This document shows positions 7,052 through 14,153 of a stretch of DNA of 14,153 nucleotides, in pieces. The translations under genes were made by a program, and so were the position numbers. Each line of letters opens with the position of its first letter. The stretch's first letter is position 1. The notes below the pieces were generated by a model, which was not told the DNA's origin, did not search any database, and worked only from the letters and a program-made list of their open reading frames with translations. Source of the stretch: JASLPR01 sp964496475 (lineage in GTDB: Bacteria > Chloroflexota > UBA11872 > VXNJ01). The stretch spans positions 1 through 14,153 of the forward strand of contig CAZBZS010000057.1 of the NCBI GenBank assembly GCA_964496475.1, read 5' to 3'.

Positions 7052-7065
7052 TCCGCCGCTATCCG
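7031..7065. terminator. Hairpin across two convergent gene ends (bidirectional terminator candidate)
   Basis: A perfect 9-base inverted repeat, CGGATAGCG (7031-7039) and CGCTATCCG (7057-7065), is extended after one A-C mismatch by CGGA / TCCG (7041-7044 and 7052-7055), leaving a 7-base loop. It contains the TGA of the isomerase gene and the TAG of the deacetylase gene. There is no T-run on either side, so termination would have to work without one. It is the most stable hairpin I noticed in the window. Confidence 0.6.
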
Positions 7066-8045
7066 AGTCCCTGCAAGAAGGCGGTCACATCGGCGCCGAT
7101 ACGGGCGAGCGAATAGCCGCCTTCCTGTATCACGAGAATTGGCGTACCTAGCCGTGCAATCTGTTCGGCTGCCAGATGGAATCCTTCTTCCGACACGTAC
7201 CAGTCGGCGATCGGATCGCCGGCGGCGATGTCGGTCCCGAGACTGACGACCAAAAACTTGGGGTCGAATTTCGAAACCTCTTCGAGGGCTTTCGGCAACT
7301 CGGCCAACAGCTCCGCGTCCCCACTGGATGGCCCCAGGGGGTGATTGAAATTGTGGCCAGCGCCTGACCCGGCTCCGGTCTCATCCGCCTGGCCGCTAAA
7401 TCCGGGATATGCATAGACCGGGTGCGCGTGGATGGAAACGTAGAGGACATCGTCGCGGGTGTAGAAGATTTCCTGGGTGCCGTTGCCGTGGTGATAGTCG
7501 ATGTCCAGGATCGCCACTTTCCCGCCCTCCGACAGGCGATCCGCCGCCAGCGCCGCGTTGTTGAAGTAGCAAAACCCGCCAAAAAAATCGCTGCCGGCGT
7601 GGTGGCCGGGCGGGCGGCACAGACAGTACACACGGTCTGTTGGGCCCGTCAGCCGGGCCGCCCCTTCCAGCGCAAGGTTGGCGGCGGCCAGCGCCGCCCT
7701 CGGCGTCCCGGACGTGAGTGGGGTCTGGTCGAAACAGAATCCACGCTTCAGCCCCGGCGGCCGCCCGGTCCGGGGTGAGTCGACAGAGGTGGAGCCGCGA
7801 TGGATCTCGGGGTAGCGAGTGGCTCCGGCGAGGATCGCGGCGCACGTTTCCCGGTAGTAGGCCAGCATCTCTGGCGGATGCACGCCGCGCAGGGCGTCCC
7901 CGGATTCGGAATGAAATTCTTGTGGGCTCAGTCCGGCCGCGGATAGCGCTTCTCGGATCTTCGCTACGCGCTCCGGGACCTCCGGGTAGCGGGGTTGCGA
8001 CGTGGGATCGTGGTCCAGATGGTCATCGTCAGCGAGGACCAGCAT
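7059..8045 (-). CDS. HDAC-superfamily deacetylase, acetylpolyamine amidohydrolase-like
   Basis: The 328-residue product is a Zn-dependent arginase-fold deacetylase. The catalytic His pair is in RPPGHHAG (His148-His149). The Zn ligands are in DIDYHHGNGT (Asp183, His185) and in SLGTDIAAGDP (Asp272), and the oxyanion-type Tyr is in EGGY (Tyr311). The FGGFCYFNNAA motif and the full GAGSGAGHNFNHPL stretch are conserved. The GDPIADW context after the last Zn ligand resembles bacterial acetylpolyamine amidohydrolases more than AcuC or eukaryotic HDAC, but the substrate could be another N-acetylated amine or lysine. The ATG at 8045 overlaps the end of the ABC ATPase gene by 17 bases, so the deacetylase is the last gene of the iron-type transporter operon. 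That link to a transporter is unusual. Confidence 0.9.
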   Translation of the reverse strand: MLVLADDDHLDHDPTSQPRYPEVPERVAKIREALSAAGLSPQEFHSESGDALRGVHPPEMLAYYRETCAAILAGATRYPEIHRGSTSVDSPRTGRPPGLKRGFCFDQTPLTSGTPRAALAAANLALEGAARLTGPTDRVYCLCRPPGHHAGSDFFGGFCYFNNAALAADRLSEGGKVAILDIDYHHGNGTQEIFYTRDDVLYVSIHAHPVYAYPGFSGQADETGAGSGAGHNFNHPLGPSSGDAELLAELPKALEEVSKFDPKFLVVSLGTDIAAGDPIADWYVSEEGFHLAAEQIARLGTPILVIQEGGYSLARIGADVTAFLQGLG

Positions 8046-9075
8046 CGTCGTTCGACTCTCGTCGCGGGAAGACGACGTTCGGTCCCTGGCATCCCACCGT
8101 CACGCGCTGCCCGGGCAGGAAATCGTCGTCCGAGAGCACGCGCACCTGGACGGATGTTCCAGTGTCGAAGGTGACCCGAATGAGCTGATCGTGACCGTAG
8201 AAAATCCGGTCGGCGACTACCCCGTTTCCGGTTGCGGCAGTGGCGATTGTGAGCCAATCGGAACGAATCATGAGGTCCACCGGCCCGGTCAGCCCTTCCT
8301 CAGATTGTAGGCGACCGAGCTCGCATTCGACCGTTCCGTCATTGCACTCAGCAGGGATGAAATTGGCGTTGCCCAGCCATTCGGCGATCCGGCGGGTGGC
8401 CGGGCGCCTGTACAAGTCGCGAGGCGTGGCTATCTGCTCGATCGCCCCATCGAACATTACGGCCACGCGATCGGTGAGGCTCAAAGCCTCCTCTATGTCG
8501 TGGGTCACGAAAATGGCGGTGGCGTTGGCGGCCCGCAGGATTTCCCGGACCTCCGCCCTTACGTGGGCGCGGAGGGCCGCATCCAGGTTGGAGAAAGGTT
8601 CGTCGAGCAAAATAACCTGGGGCTCCGAGGCAAGCGATCGAGCCAGGGCGCCGCGCTGCTGCTCGCCGCCGGACAACTCGTGGGGCATCCGGCCGCCGAG
8701 TCCGGACAGGCCGACCAGGTCCAGGAGATCGTTCACCCGGCCGTTTTCGCCCTTGTTAAGGGAGTAGGCCACGTTCAGGCGCAGCGACATGTGGGGAAAT
8801 AGGGCGTAATCCTGAAACACCATGCCGACCCGGCGTCGCTCTGGCGGCAGGTTGACGCGCGGTCCGGCGACTTCCTGCCCGCCTACATGGATGCGGCCGC
8901 GGTCGGGGGTTTCAAATCCGGCGATGAGGCGCAGGGCGGTGGTTTTGCCGCAACCACTGGGTCCCAGCAGGCTTAGCAGCTCCCCGCGCCGGAGGTCGAA
9001 GGTCATACCGCGGACCGCGATCGTATCGCCGAACTGCTTGTCGACACCTTCGCAGCTGATTGCCGGGTCGTTCAT
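8029..9075 (-). CDS. Ferric-iron-type ABC transporter ATP-binding protein (FbpC-like)
   Basis: This 348-residue ATPase drives the neighbouring permease at the inner face of the membrane. Visible motifs are Walker A GPSGCGKTT (38-46), the Q-loop in VFQDYALFPH (Gln88), the signature LSGGEQQR (134-141), Walker B VILLDEP (154-160) and the switch His192 in VTHD. Residues from about 235 form a TOBE-like regulatory domain, as in FbpC, PotA and CysA. Iron is the best guess because the binding protein and permease are Fbp-like, but ATPases of this clade are similar for iron, thiamine, polyamine and sulfate. The frame is open upstream to 9189, but the ATG at 9075 overlaps the permease stop as ATGA and starts a normal N-terminus, so I chose it. 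Confidence 0.92.
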   Translation of the reverse strand: MNDPAISCEGVDKQFGDTIAVRGMTFDLRRGELLSLLGPSGCGKTTALRLIAGFETPDRGRIHVGGQEVAGPRVNLPPERRRVGMVFQDYALFPHMSLRLNVAYSLNKGENGRVNDLLDLVGLSGLGGRMPHELSGGEQQRGALARSLASEPQVILLDEPFSNLDAALRAHVRAEVREILRAANATAIFVTHDIEEALSLTDRVAVMFDGAIEQIATPRDLYRRPATRRIAEWLGNANFIPAECNDGTVECELGRLQSEEGLTGPVDLMIRSDWLTIATAATGNGVVADRIFYGHDQLIRVTFDTGTSVQVRVLSDDDFLPGQRVTVGCQGPNVVFPRRESNDDAGPR

Positions 9076-10700
9076 CTTGATTCTTGCATCTTTGGGAATA
9101 ACAGGATCATGGGGAGGGAAGCCAAAGCTACGAGCAGCAGAGCCGCTGGACCGGCCGCCGCGAAAAATCCTTCGTCGGTCGCCGACCATATCTGGGTCGC
9201 CAGGGTCTGGAAGCCCGTTGGCCCCAACAGCAGGGTGGCCGGCAGCTCCTTCATTGCCGTCAAGAACACCAGCGAACCCCCGGCAACGATACCCGGATAG
9301 ATCAACGGGATGGTTATGGATTTTAGAATAGAGAGCTTCCCGTGACCCACGGCACGGGCCGACTCCTCAAGGCGCGGGCTGACCTGCAGAAACGATGCCC
9401 TAATCGAACCGAAGGCCTGCGGGAGAAATCGCACGACGTAAGCGAAGACCAGCAGAAATAGGCTCTGGTAAACGATGGGCGCGTAATTCGCCGCGAAGAA
9501 CACCAATGACAGGGCTAGGACCACCCCTGGAAGGGCGTATCCGGAATAGGCGATGCCCTCGAGAAGCGAGCTGAACCGCCGGCCGTAGCGGGTGACGAAG
9601 GCGGCGATGGGCAGAGCCGCCGCGATCGCCGCGATACCGGCTAATCCCGACGCCAGCGCGGAATTACCGGCCGTCGCCCAGATGCCAGGGTCAACGGCTC
9701 CCGACCCGACCCCTCGAATCGACCAGTAAATGAGGGTGCCAATTGGAATCAGGAGGGCAACGACGATTACCGCTACGCAGTAGATCAACGCCGGCCACTT
9801 CCAACGCTCCAGCAGGATGAGTCGCGCCGGCTGCGGAGTTCCTGCCGACGACCTGTAGAAGCGAGCCTTGCCTCTAGTGCGCCGTTCCAGAAACAGTATC
9901 CCCACCGTCAACAGTACGAGCAGCAGGCTGAGCAGGGCCGCGAGTGAACGGTCGAACGAGGCCTGGTACTGGGTGTAGATGACCTGAGTGAAGGAATTGA
10001 ACCGCATCAGTGAGACGGCGCCGAAGTCGCTGAGCGTGTACAGCGCCACTAGCAGTCCGCCGGCCGTAAGCGCCGGCCTTAGTTGCGGGACCATCACCGT
10101 GAAGAACGTCCGCCAGGGACCGGCGCCCAGGGAACGGGCCGCCTCCTCGGTGGCGGGATCGATGCGAGTCAGTGCCACGGTGGTCGTGATCAATACGTAG
10201 GGATACGAAATGACGGTCAACGTGAACAGCGCCCCGGGAAAGCCGGTCAGTCCCGGAATTCCCGCCAGGCCGAAGAGTGACTCTATTGCTTGATGCACGA
10301 ATCCCTGGGGGCCCAATCCAGCGATTGCCGCGAATCCGGCTACGTAGCTCGGGATCGCAAGCGGCAACATGGCCAGGATCAGCCAGGTCCGGCGCCGTGG
10401 CAGATCGGTGCGAGCGAAAAGCCAGGCCAGAGGCAGGGAGATCAGGATCGTAGCGGCGGTCACAGCCAGGGCCAGCAGGGCGGTGGACAGGAGCGTTTCG
10501 ACGGTGCGAATGCGCAAGAAGGATTCCCACGGGGCCGATCCTCCCTGAATCGCCCGCACGACCAAATAGACCACCGGCAGTAATACCGCCGCTCCCACCA
10601 ACGAGGCAAGGCCAGCCAGCAGGAAGGGAACCCGGCGGGCGGTGTCCCACCGGGATTGCGGTAAGCCGGGAGCCTCAAAGGATCGATTACTTACGGCCAT
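9072..10700 (-). CDS. Fused two-domain ferric-iron-type ABC transporter permease (FbpB-like)
   Basis: The 542-residue membrane protein has about twelve hydrophobic segments in two homologous halves, so it forms the complete channel in one chain, as in FbpB/SfuB and ThiP. Each half ends in an EAA loop that contacts the ATPase: EEAARSLGAGPWRTFF (about 185-200) and EESARAVGHGKLSILK (about 445-460). The C-terminal stretch with KELPATLLLGPTGFQTLA is typical of iron permeases. The ATG follows a GAGGAGAC ribosome-binding site and lies 13 bases after the binding-protein gene, and the 3' end overlaps the ATPase gene by four bases. Role is uptake of a ferric ion or a small substrate delivered by the FbpA-like protein; iron is inferred from the family, not shown. 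Confidence 0.92.
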   Translation of the reverse strand: MAVSNRSFEAPGLPQSRWDTARRVPFLLAGLASLVGAAVLLPVVYLVVRAIQGGSAPWESFLRIRTVETLLSTALLALAVTAATILISLPLAWLFARTDLPRRRTWLILAMLPLAIPSYVAGFAAIAGLGPQGFVHQAIESLFGLAGIPGLTGFPGALFTLTVISYPYVLITTTVALTRIDPATEEAARSLGAGPWRTFFTVMVPQLRPALTAGGLLVALYTLSDFGAVSLMRFNSFTQVIYTQYQASFDRSLAALLSLLLVLLTVGILFLERRTRGKARFYRSSAGTPQPARLILLERWKWPALIYCVAVIVVALLIPIGTLIYWSIRGVGSGAVDPGIWATAGNSALASGLAGIAAIAAALPIAAFVTRYGRRFSSLLEGIAYSGYALPGVVLALSLVFFAANYAPIVYQSLFLLVFAYVVRFLPQAFGSIRASFLQVSPRLEESARAVGHGKLSILKSITIPLIYPGIVAGGSLVFLTAMKELPATLLLGPTGFQTLATQIWSATDEGFFAAAGPAALLLVALASLPMILLFPKMQESR

Positions 10701-10713
10701 GTCTCCTCATCCC

Positions 10714-11841
10714 CTAGAGGACTCCGGCGTCCTGCAGCAAGCGCAGCGTACCCGACAGATCCTCGAGATCGCTCAAATCCAGATCGGGCGTCTCGATGGA
10801 GGCGAGCGGTGGGAGACCGGAGGCGGCCTCGACTCCTTCCACCAGCGGATACTCGAATGTGGATTCGGCGATGTATCGCTGCGACTCGTCGGTGAGCATG
10901 AAGTCCACCACTGCCAGAGCCCGATCGTAGTCGGTGGAGGTCGTCAAGATCCCGGCCCCGGCAACGTTGATCAGGGCGCCCGGGTCCCCGCCGCTCAGGT
11001 AGTGATTCCGAGCCGGGACGTTCGGTCGCTCAGCCAGCTGGCGGACTAAGTAGTAGTGGTTTACGAAGCCTGCATCGATGTCGCCGGTGATCACGGCCTC
11101 TACAATCGGGGTGTTTTTCGGGAAGACCGTGGGATTGTTAGCGACGATTCCGCGTAGCCAGGTCAGCGCCGCCGGATCCCCTTGAGATACACGGATGGCG
11201 GTCACGAACGCCTGAAACGAGCCATTCGTCGGCGCCCATCCCAGGCGATCCTTCCACTGCCGGTCGGTGAAACCCTGGATCGTCTGGGGAAGATCGGCGG
11301 CGGTTACGTTATCGGTGTTGTAGACGACCACACGAGTCCGGCCCGACAGTCCTACCCAGAGACCTTCCGCCGAGCGGAATCGGGAATCAACCATTTTCAG
11401 CGTGGCTGCCCGCAGCGCCACGAGCATGCCTTCCCGGGCGATCGCTCCCAAGGCTCCCGCGTCCTGGGCTAGGAACAGGTCGGCGGGGCTGTTGTTGCCT
11501 TCCTCAAGGATCGTGGCGGCCATCTCGGAGGTGCTGCCGTAGCGGACCGCGATGTCGGAACGGATCGCGGCCCTGGCCCGTTCGATCAGCGGGCCCACTA
11601 GGTTTTCGTTGCGACCTGAATAGATGGTGATTGGCTCCGAGCGGTCAGACTCCACGGAGGTCGAGCCGGCGCAACCGGCGATGGCAAGCAGTCCGGTGAT
11701 CGAGGCGGCGGATAGCAGCCGCCGCCGGCTCAGGGCGGGCGGGCCGGTACTTGAACGTGTCACTGGGACGAGTTCCGTGGGACCACCATCAACCGGGCGG
11801 CGCGCTGGCCCGGGACCGGGCTGTCTGATGTACGCAGACAT
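10714..11841 (-). CDS. Ferric-iron-binding lipoprotein of ABC transporter (FbpA-like)
   Basis: This extracytoplasmic binding protein (375 residues from ATG 11841) has the FbpA pattern. It includes ITIYSGRNENLV at the mature N-terminus, ADLFLAQDAGALG, WAPTNGSFQAFVTA and, as the likely iron ligands, the adjacent Tyr263-Tyr264 in VNHYYLVRQL. A Tat-like signal SRRRLL (38-43) is followed by a hydrophobic run and a lipobox IAGC (Cys57), so export folded and lipid anchoring are likely. The first 37 residues before the twin arginines are unusually long. A GTG at 11763 would give a normal n-region of about ten residues and is a real alternative. The ATG at 11841 comes four bases after the aldo/keto reductase stop, which supports an operon. 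I see no clear match to the His and Glu ligands of Haemophilus FbpA, so iron remains inference. Confidence 0.9.
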   Translation of the reverse strand: MSAYIRQPGPGPARRPVDGGPTELVPVTRSSTGPPALSRRRLLSAASITGLLAIAGCAGSTSVESDRSEPITIYSGRNENLVGPLIERARAAIRSDIAVRYGSTSEMAATILEEGNNSPADLFLAQDAGALGAIAREGMLVALRAATLKMVDSRFRSAEGLWVGLSGRTRVVVYNTDNVTAADLPQTIQGFTDRQWKDRLGWAPTNGSFQAFVTAIRVSQGDPAALTWLRGIVANNPTVFPKNTPIVEAVITGDIDAGFVNHYYLVRQLAERPNVPARNHYLSGGDPGALINVAGAGILTTSTDYDRALAVVDFMLTDESQRYIAESTFEYPLVEGVEAASGLPPLASIETPDLDLSDLEDLSGTLRLLQDAGVL

Positions 11842-11845
11842 GGGA

Positions 11846-12865
11846 TCATTCCGCCTCCACCCCGGCGACCCGGAGGGCCGTTCTTCGGATCGGAAGATCG
11901 TAGGGGCACTTCGATTCACAGATAGGTTCCGTCCGGCACGGCCCGTGGCTTTCGCACTTATGCACCGACGCAGTCGCCTCAGCCCAGTCCTCTTTGCCAG
12001 CGGCGGTGAACCAATCGTGTCGCTGGAGGGGCTCGGTAATCAGCATGTCCGGTATGTGAATGCCCACCGGGCAGGAACAATAGTTACAGCGGCGGCAGCC
12101 GTTATTTTCGATAGACAGCACCCACGATGTCAGTGCCCGTTGTTCCGGTTCCTCCATGGGAGCGGCAAGCGTCTCGACGTTCTCGTCGACTATCGCCGGG
12201 GTGGTGAGTCCGGACAGGACGACGTCGACTCCATGGGAATGTACGTAGCGGAGTGATTCCGACACGCGGCTGATCGCGCCGGAGCCAACGGGTCGCATGG
12301 CGATCGTCCCGACCTCGAGCTCTCGCGCTCGTGGCAGGAGTTCTGTTGCCGAGAACGGCTGTACCGGGCTGAGGTGAAAGAGCACGGTGGCAAAGTCAAA
12401 CTCGCCTATCCAGTTGGCCAACAGTTCGGGCCGGTGCCCGGTGATGCCGATGTGTCGCACCTTGCCCATAGCCTGAGCTTCCACCGCGGCCGCCAGGGCG
12501 CCGTCCGGGGCCATGATCTGGCCGAACTCGGGCTGGCTATTCACGTAATGTAGCTGGATCAGGTCCAGATGGTCCATGCCCAGCCGCGTCAACGATTCGT
12601 CTATCTCTCTGGCGGCCGAGGTACGATCGCGCCTGACCGTCTTGGTCGCGATGAAAAAATCGTCATGTCGATGGCCGATCGCCTTCCCCACTTTGATCTC
12701 GGCATCCCCGTATCCGCGCGCGCAATCGAAATAGGTCACGCCGCGATCGAGAGCATGATTTAAAGTCCGGGTGGTCTCGGCTTGGGAGAGGTCGGCAAAC
12801 CACATCGTGCCGCAGCCAAGGACGGACACCTGCTCGCCGGTGCTACCTAGTGTGGACTTATGCAT
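11846..12865 (-). CDS. Aldo/keto reductase with C-terminal Cys-rich (4Fe-4S ferredoxin-like) domain
   Basis: The 339-residue protein has an AKR TIM barrel with the catalytic set Asp47, Tyr52 (FDCARGYGD), Lys75 (ATKT) and His106 (LHYV), so it should bind NADPH and reduce or oxidise a carbonyl compound. After the barrel comes a Cys-rich tail: CRRCNYCSCPVGIHIP (Cys257, 260, 263, 265) and then Cys304, 310, 316 and 320, the last in CESKCPYDLPI. Related AKRs with such tails carry two 4Fe-4S clusters, but the spacing here is unusual (see findings). The ATG has only a weak ribosome-binding site. The gene is four bases upstream of the iron-binding protein gene, so it probably belongs to the transporter operon, and its clusters would themselves need iron. 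Substrate is unknown. Confidence 0.9.
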   Translation of the reverse strand: MHKSTLGSTGEQVSVLGCGTMWFADLSQAETTRTLNHALDRGVTYFDCARGYGDAEIKVGKAIGHRHDDFFIATKTVRRDRTSAAREIDESLTRLGMDHLDLIQLHYVNSQPEFGQIMAPDGALAAAVEAQAMGKVRHIGITGHRPELLANWIGEFDFATVLFHLSPVQPFSATELLPRARELEVGTIAMRPVGSGAISRVSESLRYVHSHGVDVVLSGLTTPAIVDENVETLAAPMEEPEQRALTSWVLSIENNGCRRCNYCSCPVGIHIPDMLITEPLQRHDWFTAAGKEDWAEATASVHKCESHGPCRTEPICESKCPYDLPIRRTALRVAGVEAE

Positions 12866-12930
12866 CAGGGCACTCAGGCTGCGATCGCTGTGGCGGATTG
12901 GGATGACATAAGAGGGTGTTCGGGGTCAAA

Positions 12931-13224
12931 TTAGGTGGGGCCGGGCGTGCACTGTTGTAGAAACGCCTCGTAATGCTCCAGCCGGCGGGTCGCGTCTTCG
13001 ACCGCCCGCCCGGCGACCTCCTGGGCGGAGTTGGCTTCTTTCAGGATGTCGCGAGCCCTTTGCTTGTCCTCGTCGGACGCGTCCGGATGACCCATCGCCA
13101 TCGACATGAACCATGCCTCTGTACAGCGGACATCGGCCCGTGCAGCGTCTTCGCGCAACGTTGCGACCGCGTCCCGCTCACGTTTCACAAAATCCGCGAA
13201 GATGAGAAATGATTGTCCGTCCAT
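12931..13224 (-). CDS. Small helical protein of unknown function
   Basis: I do not recognise this 97-residue product. It is rich in charged residues with Ala/Glu/Arg periodicity, mostly helical and probably coiled-coil over residues 15-33 and 51-91. It has two Cys (34 and 92), no signal peptide and no membrane segment. The composition, and the ATG placed below a good -10 box with about 40 bases of leader, favour a real gene over chance. The ribosome-binding site is weak (AGGCGG). It lies between nrdJ and the aldo/keto reductase on the same strand, with 65 bases to the latter, so it may be the first gene of the transporter operon. No function is inferred. Confidence 0.6.
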   Translation of the reverse strand: MDGQSFLIFADFVKRERDAVATLREDAARADVRCTEAWFMSMAMGHPDASDEDKQRARDILKEANSAQEVAGRAVEDATRRLEHYEAFLQQCTPGPT

Positions 13225-13271
13225 TTGGATGCCGCCTGCGCGAAGGCTGGAAAGCCGGTTGCAAGACCCGG

Positions 13272-13301
13272 ATTATAGACGCGGGCCGGTCAGTCGCCGA
13301 A
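13272..13301 (-). promoter_or_regulatory. Candidate promoter for the orphan-to-deacetylase operon
   Basis: On the minus strand a perfect -10 TATAAT covers 13277 down to 13272, preceded after an 18-base spacer by TTCGGC (13301-13296), a weak -35 with three of six matches. The predicted start of transcription is about 40 bases before the ATG at 13224, in the 141-base gap after nrdJ. Confidence 0.4.
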
Positions 13302-13337
13302 GGAAAATTAGGGCGCTAAATTTGATGTTTGGGGGGT

Positions 13338-13366
13338 GGCGATCAACCGGGGCGGCTGATGTCGCC
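13338..13366 (-). terminator. Weak hairpin just after nrdJ
   Basis: On the minus strand GGCG then ATCA pairs with TGAT then CGCC, with a two-base bulge, ending at the nrdJ stop codon. A run of C follows but no U-run, so it is a weak candidate terminator upstream of the next gene's promoter. Confidence 0.25.
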
Positions 13367-14153
13367 TATCCGCACTCGGAGAAACCGCACACGACGCAGG
13401 TGACACAACCCTCTGAGAAGTACATTTGGCTCGACCCACAGGTCGGGCAAGCGCCCCGCTCCTGAGCCACGTCGTATATGGGCACCATCTCGTCTCCGGC
13501 GATCATGGATTCCTGCACGGCGACCACCGGACCGACGGGACGGGCGGCGGCGGACGGACCGCCATCTCCCGGTGTCAGCGAAGCTCCCGGCAGCATTCCC
13601 GCGGCTCCTACTTCGGTGTAGGTGCCTTCGCCCTGGGCATCGACGTAGGGCTGGAACGTGCCGGTGTTGTCGAGGTACTTTGCCGCGATCGCCTTGGCTA
13701 TCGCATCGGCGCAGGAGAGCGTGCGATTTGGTCCCATCCCGATCGGGCGATGGCAGGTGATGCCGCGCAACTGGCGATGGACCCGGTCTGCCGACAGACC
13801 GCTGCGCAGCGCCAGGGAGATAAGGCGGCCGATGGCCTCGGTTTGGGCGGCGGCGCAGCCTCCGGCCTTGCCGAGCGTGGCAAAGGCTTCAAATGGGTTG
13901 CCGTCTTCGTCGTCATTGAGGGTGACGAACAGATCGCCGCAGCCGGTCGGCACCGCCGATGTGGTGCCCGAGACCATTTTGGGCCGTTCCCGGTAGGTGG
14001 CGATTCCCGGAGCGACCGCCTCGGCGGGCTCGGTCTCCTTGTTGCCTTCGGTCGCCGATGTCGTCATCACCTGATACTGGCGGCTGCCGTCGCGGTAAAC
14101 GGTGACTCCTTTGCAGCCAAGGTCGTAGGCTAGGCGATATGCGTCTTGGATGT
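13366..14153 (-). CDS. nrdJ: Adenosylcobalamin-dependent (class II) ribonucleotide reductase, C-terminal part
   Basis: This is the last 262 codons of NrdJ; the N-terminus and the catalytic barrel lie beyond the right edge. The opening residues IQDAYRLAYDLGCKGVTVY and the following RDGSRQYQV end the catalytic domain. A linker leads to the typical C-terminal module with TGCGDLFVTLND, the GKAGGCAAAQTEAIGRLISL run, RPIGMG and LSCADAIAKAI. The chain ends in a Zn-finger-like tail with CPTCGSS and CVTCVVCGFSECG. The enzyme makes deoxyribonucleotides using vitamin B12 rather than an iron cofactor and works with or without oxygen. The frame is open to the window edge. The family's length is typically over 700 residues, so about two thirds are missing here. 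Confidence 0.95.
   Translation of the reverse strand, partial: IQDAYRLAYDLGCKGVTVYRDGSRQYQVMTTSATEGNKETEPAEAVAPGIATYRERPKMVSGTTSAVPTGCGDLFVTLNDDEDGNPFEAFATLGKAGGCAAAQTEAIGRLISLALRSGLSADRVHRQLRGITCHRPIGMGPNRTLSCADAIAKAIAAKYLDNTGTFQPYVDAQGEGTYTEVGAAGMLPGASLTPGDGGPSAAARPVGPVVAVQESMIAGDEMVPIYDVAQERGACPTCGSSQMYFSEGCVTCVVCGFSECG

Noticed and set aside
9076..9189. N-terminal extension of the ABC ATPase to an upstream start
   Set aside because: The extension has Arg-rich non-conserved residues and overlaps the permease. The ATG at 9075 in an ATGA overlap gives a normal ATPase N-terminus.
12899..12928. TTGACC-like -35 on the minus strand before the aldo/keto reductase
   Set aside because: No acceptable -10 lies 16-18 bases after it, so I do not call a separate promoter for this gene.
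13426..14133. 235-codon plus-strand frame opposite nrdJ
   Set aside because: It is antisense to the conserved NrdJ C-terminal domain, Gly/Ala-rich by composition, with no motif.
1..14153. Mobile elements, CRISPR arrays, rRNA, tRNA
   Set aside because: I saw no transposase or integrase motifs, no regularly spaced direct repeats and no tRNA-like cloverleaf arms on either strand.

Overview
The window is a high-GC bacterial chromosome segment of densely packed genes, with no mobile element, CRISPR array, rRNA or tRNA that I could see. The mix of genes suggests Chloroflexota (SAR202/Dehalococcoidia-like) or another deeply branching group. The pointers are a class II (B12-dependent) ribonucleotide reductase, a bifunctional phosphoglucose/phosphomannose isomerase of the type shared with archaea, a small SH3b lipoprotein and use of TTG starts. 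This placement is inference from gene content only.

Left part (1-2370): on the minus strand lie endonuclease IV (nfo) and, downstream of it, a Cof-type HAD hydrolase cut by the window edge. Divergent from them is a small lipoprotein with a Pro/Thr-rich stalk and an SH3b domain. Next, about 2610-3417, is a YcgR-like PilZ (c-di-GMP receptor) gene that can only be read by joining at least three frames, so it looks like a decaying pseudogene.

Middle part (3440-7051, plus strand): a three-gene sugar-nucleotide operon. It holds an Rmd-like GDP-6-deoxy-sugar reductase, a phosphohexomutase (ManB/PgcA family) and a bifunctional PGI/PMI. The last two overlap by ATGA. The isomerase and mutase would lead fructose-6-P to mannose-6-P to mannose-1-P, and the reductase acts later on GDP-4-keto-6-deoxymannose. 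ManC and Gmd are not in the window. A perfect TATAAT and two mutually exclusive hairpins precede the operon. A strong hairpin lies across its end and the end of the convergent operon.

Right part (14153 down to 7059, minus strand): the C-terminal part of NrdJ, then a probable operon of a small helical orphan protein, an aldo/keto reductase with a Cys-rich ferredoxin-like tail, an FbpA-like substrate-binding lipoprotein, a fused 12-helix FbpB-like permease, an FbpC-like ATPase and an acetylpolyamine-amidohydrolase/HDAC-like deacetylase. From the reductase to the deacetylase the genes are within 13 bases of each other or overlap. Two items deserve follow-up: the deacetylase and Fe-S reductase tied to a ferric-iron-type transporter, and the broken PilZ gene.
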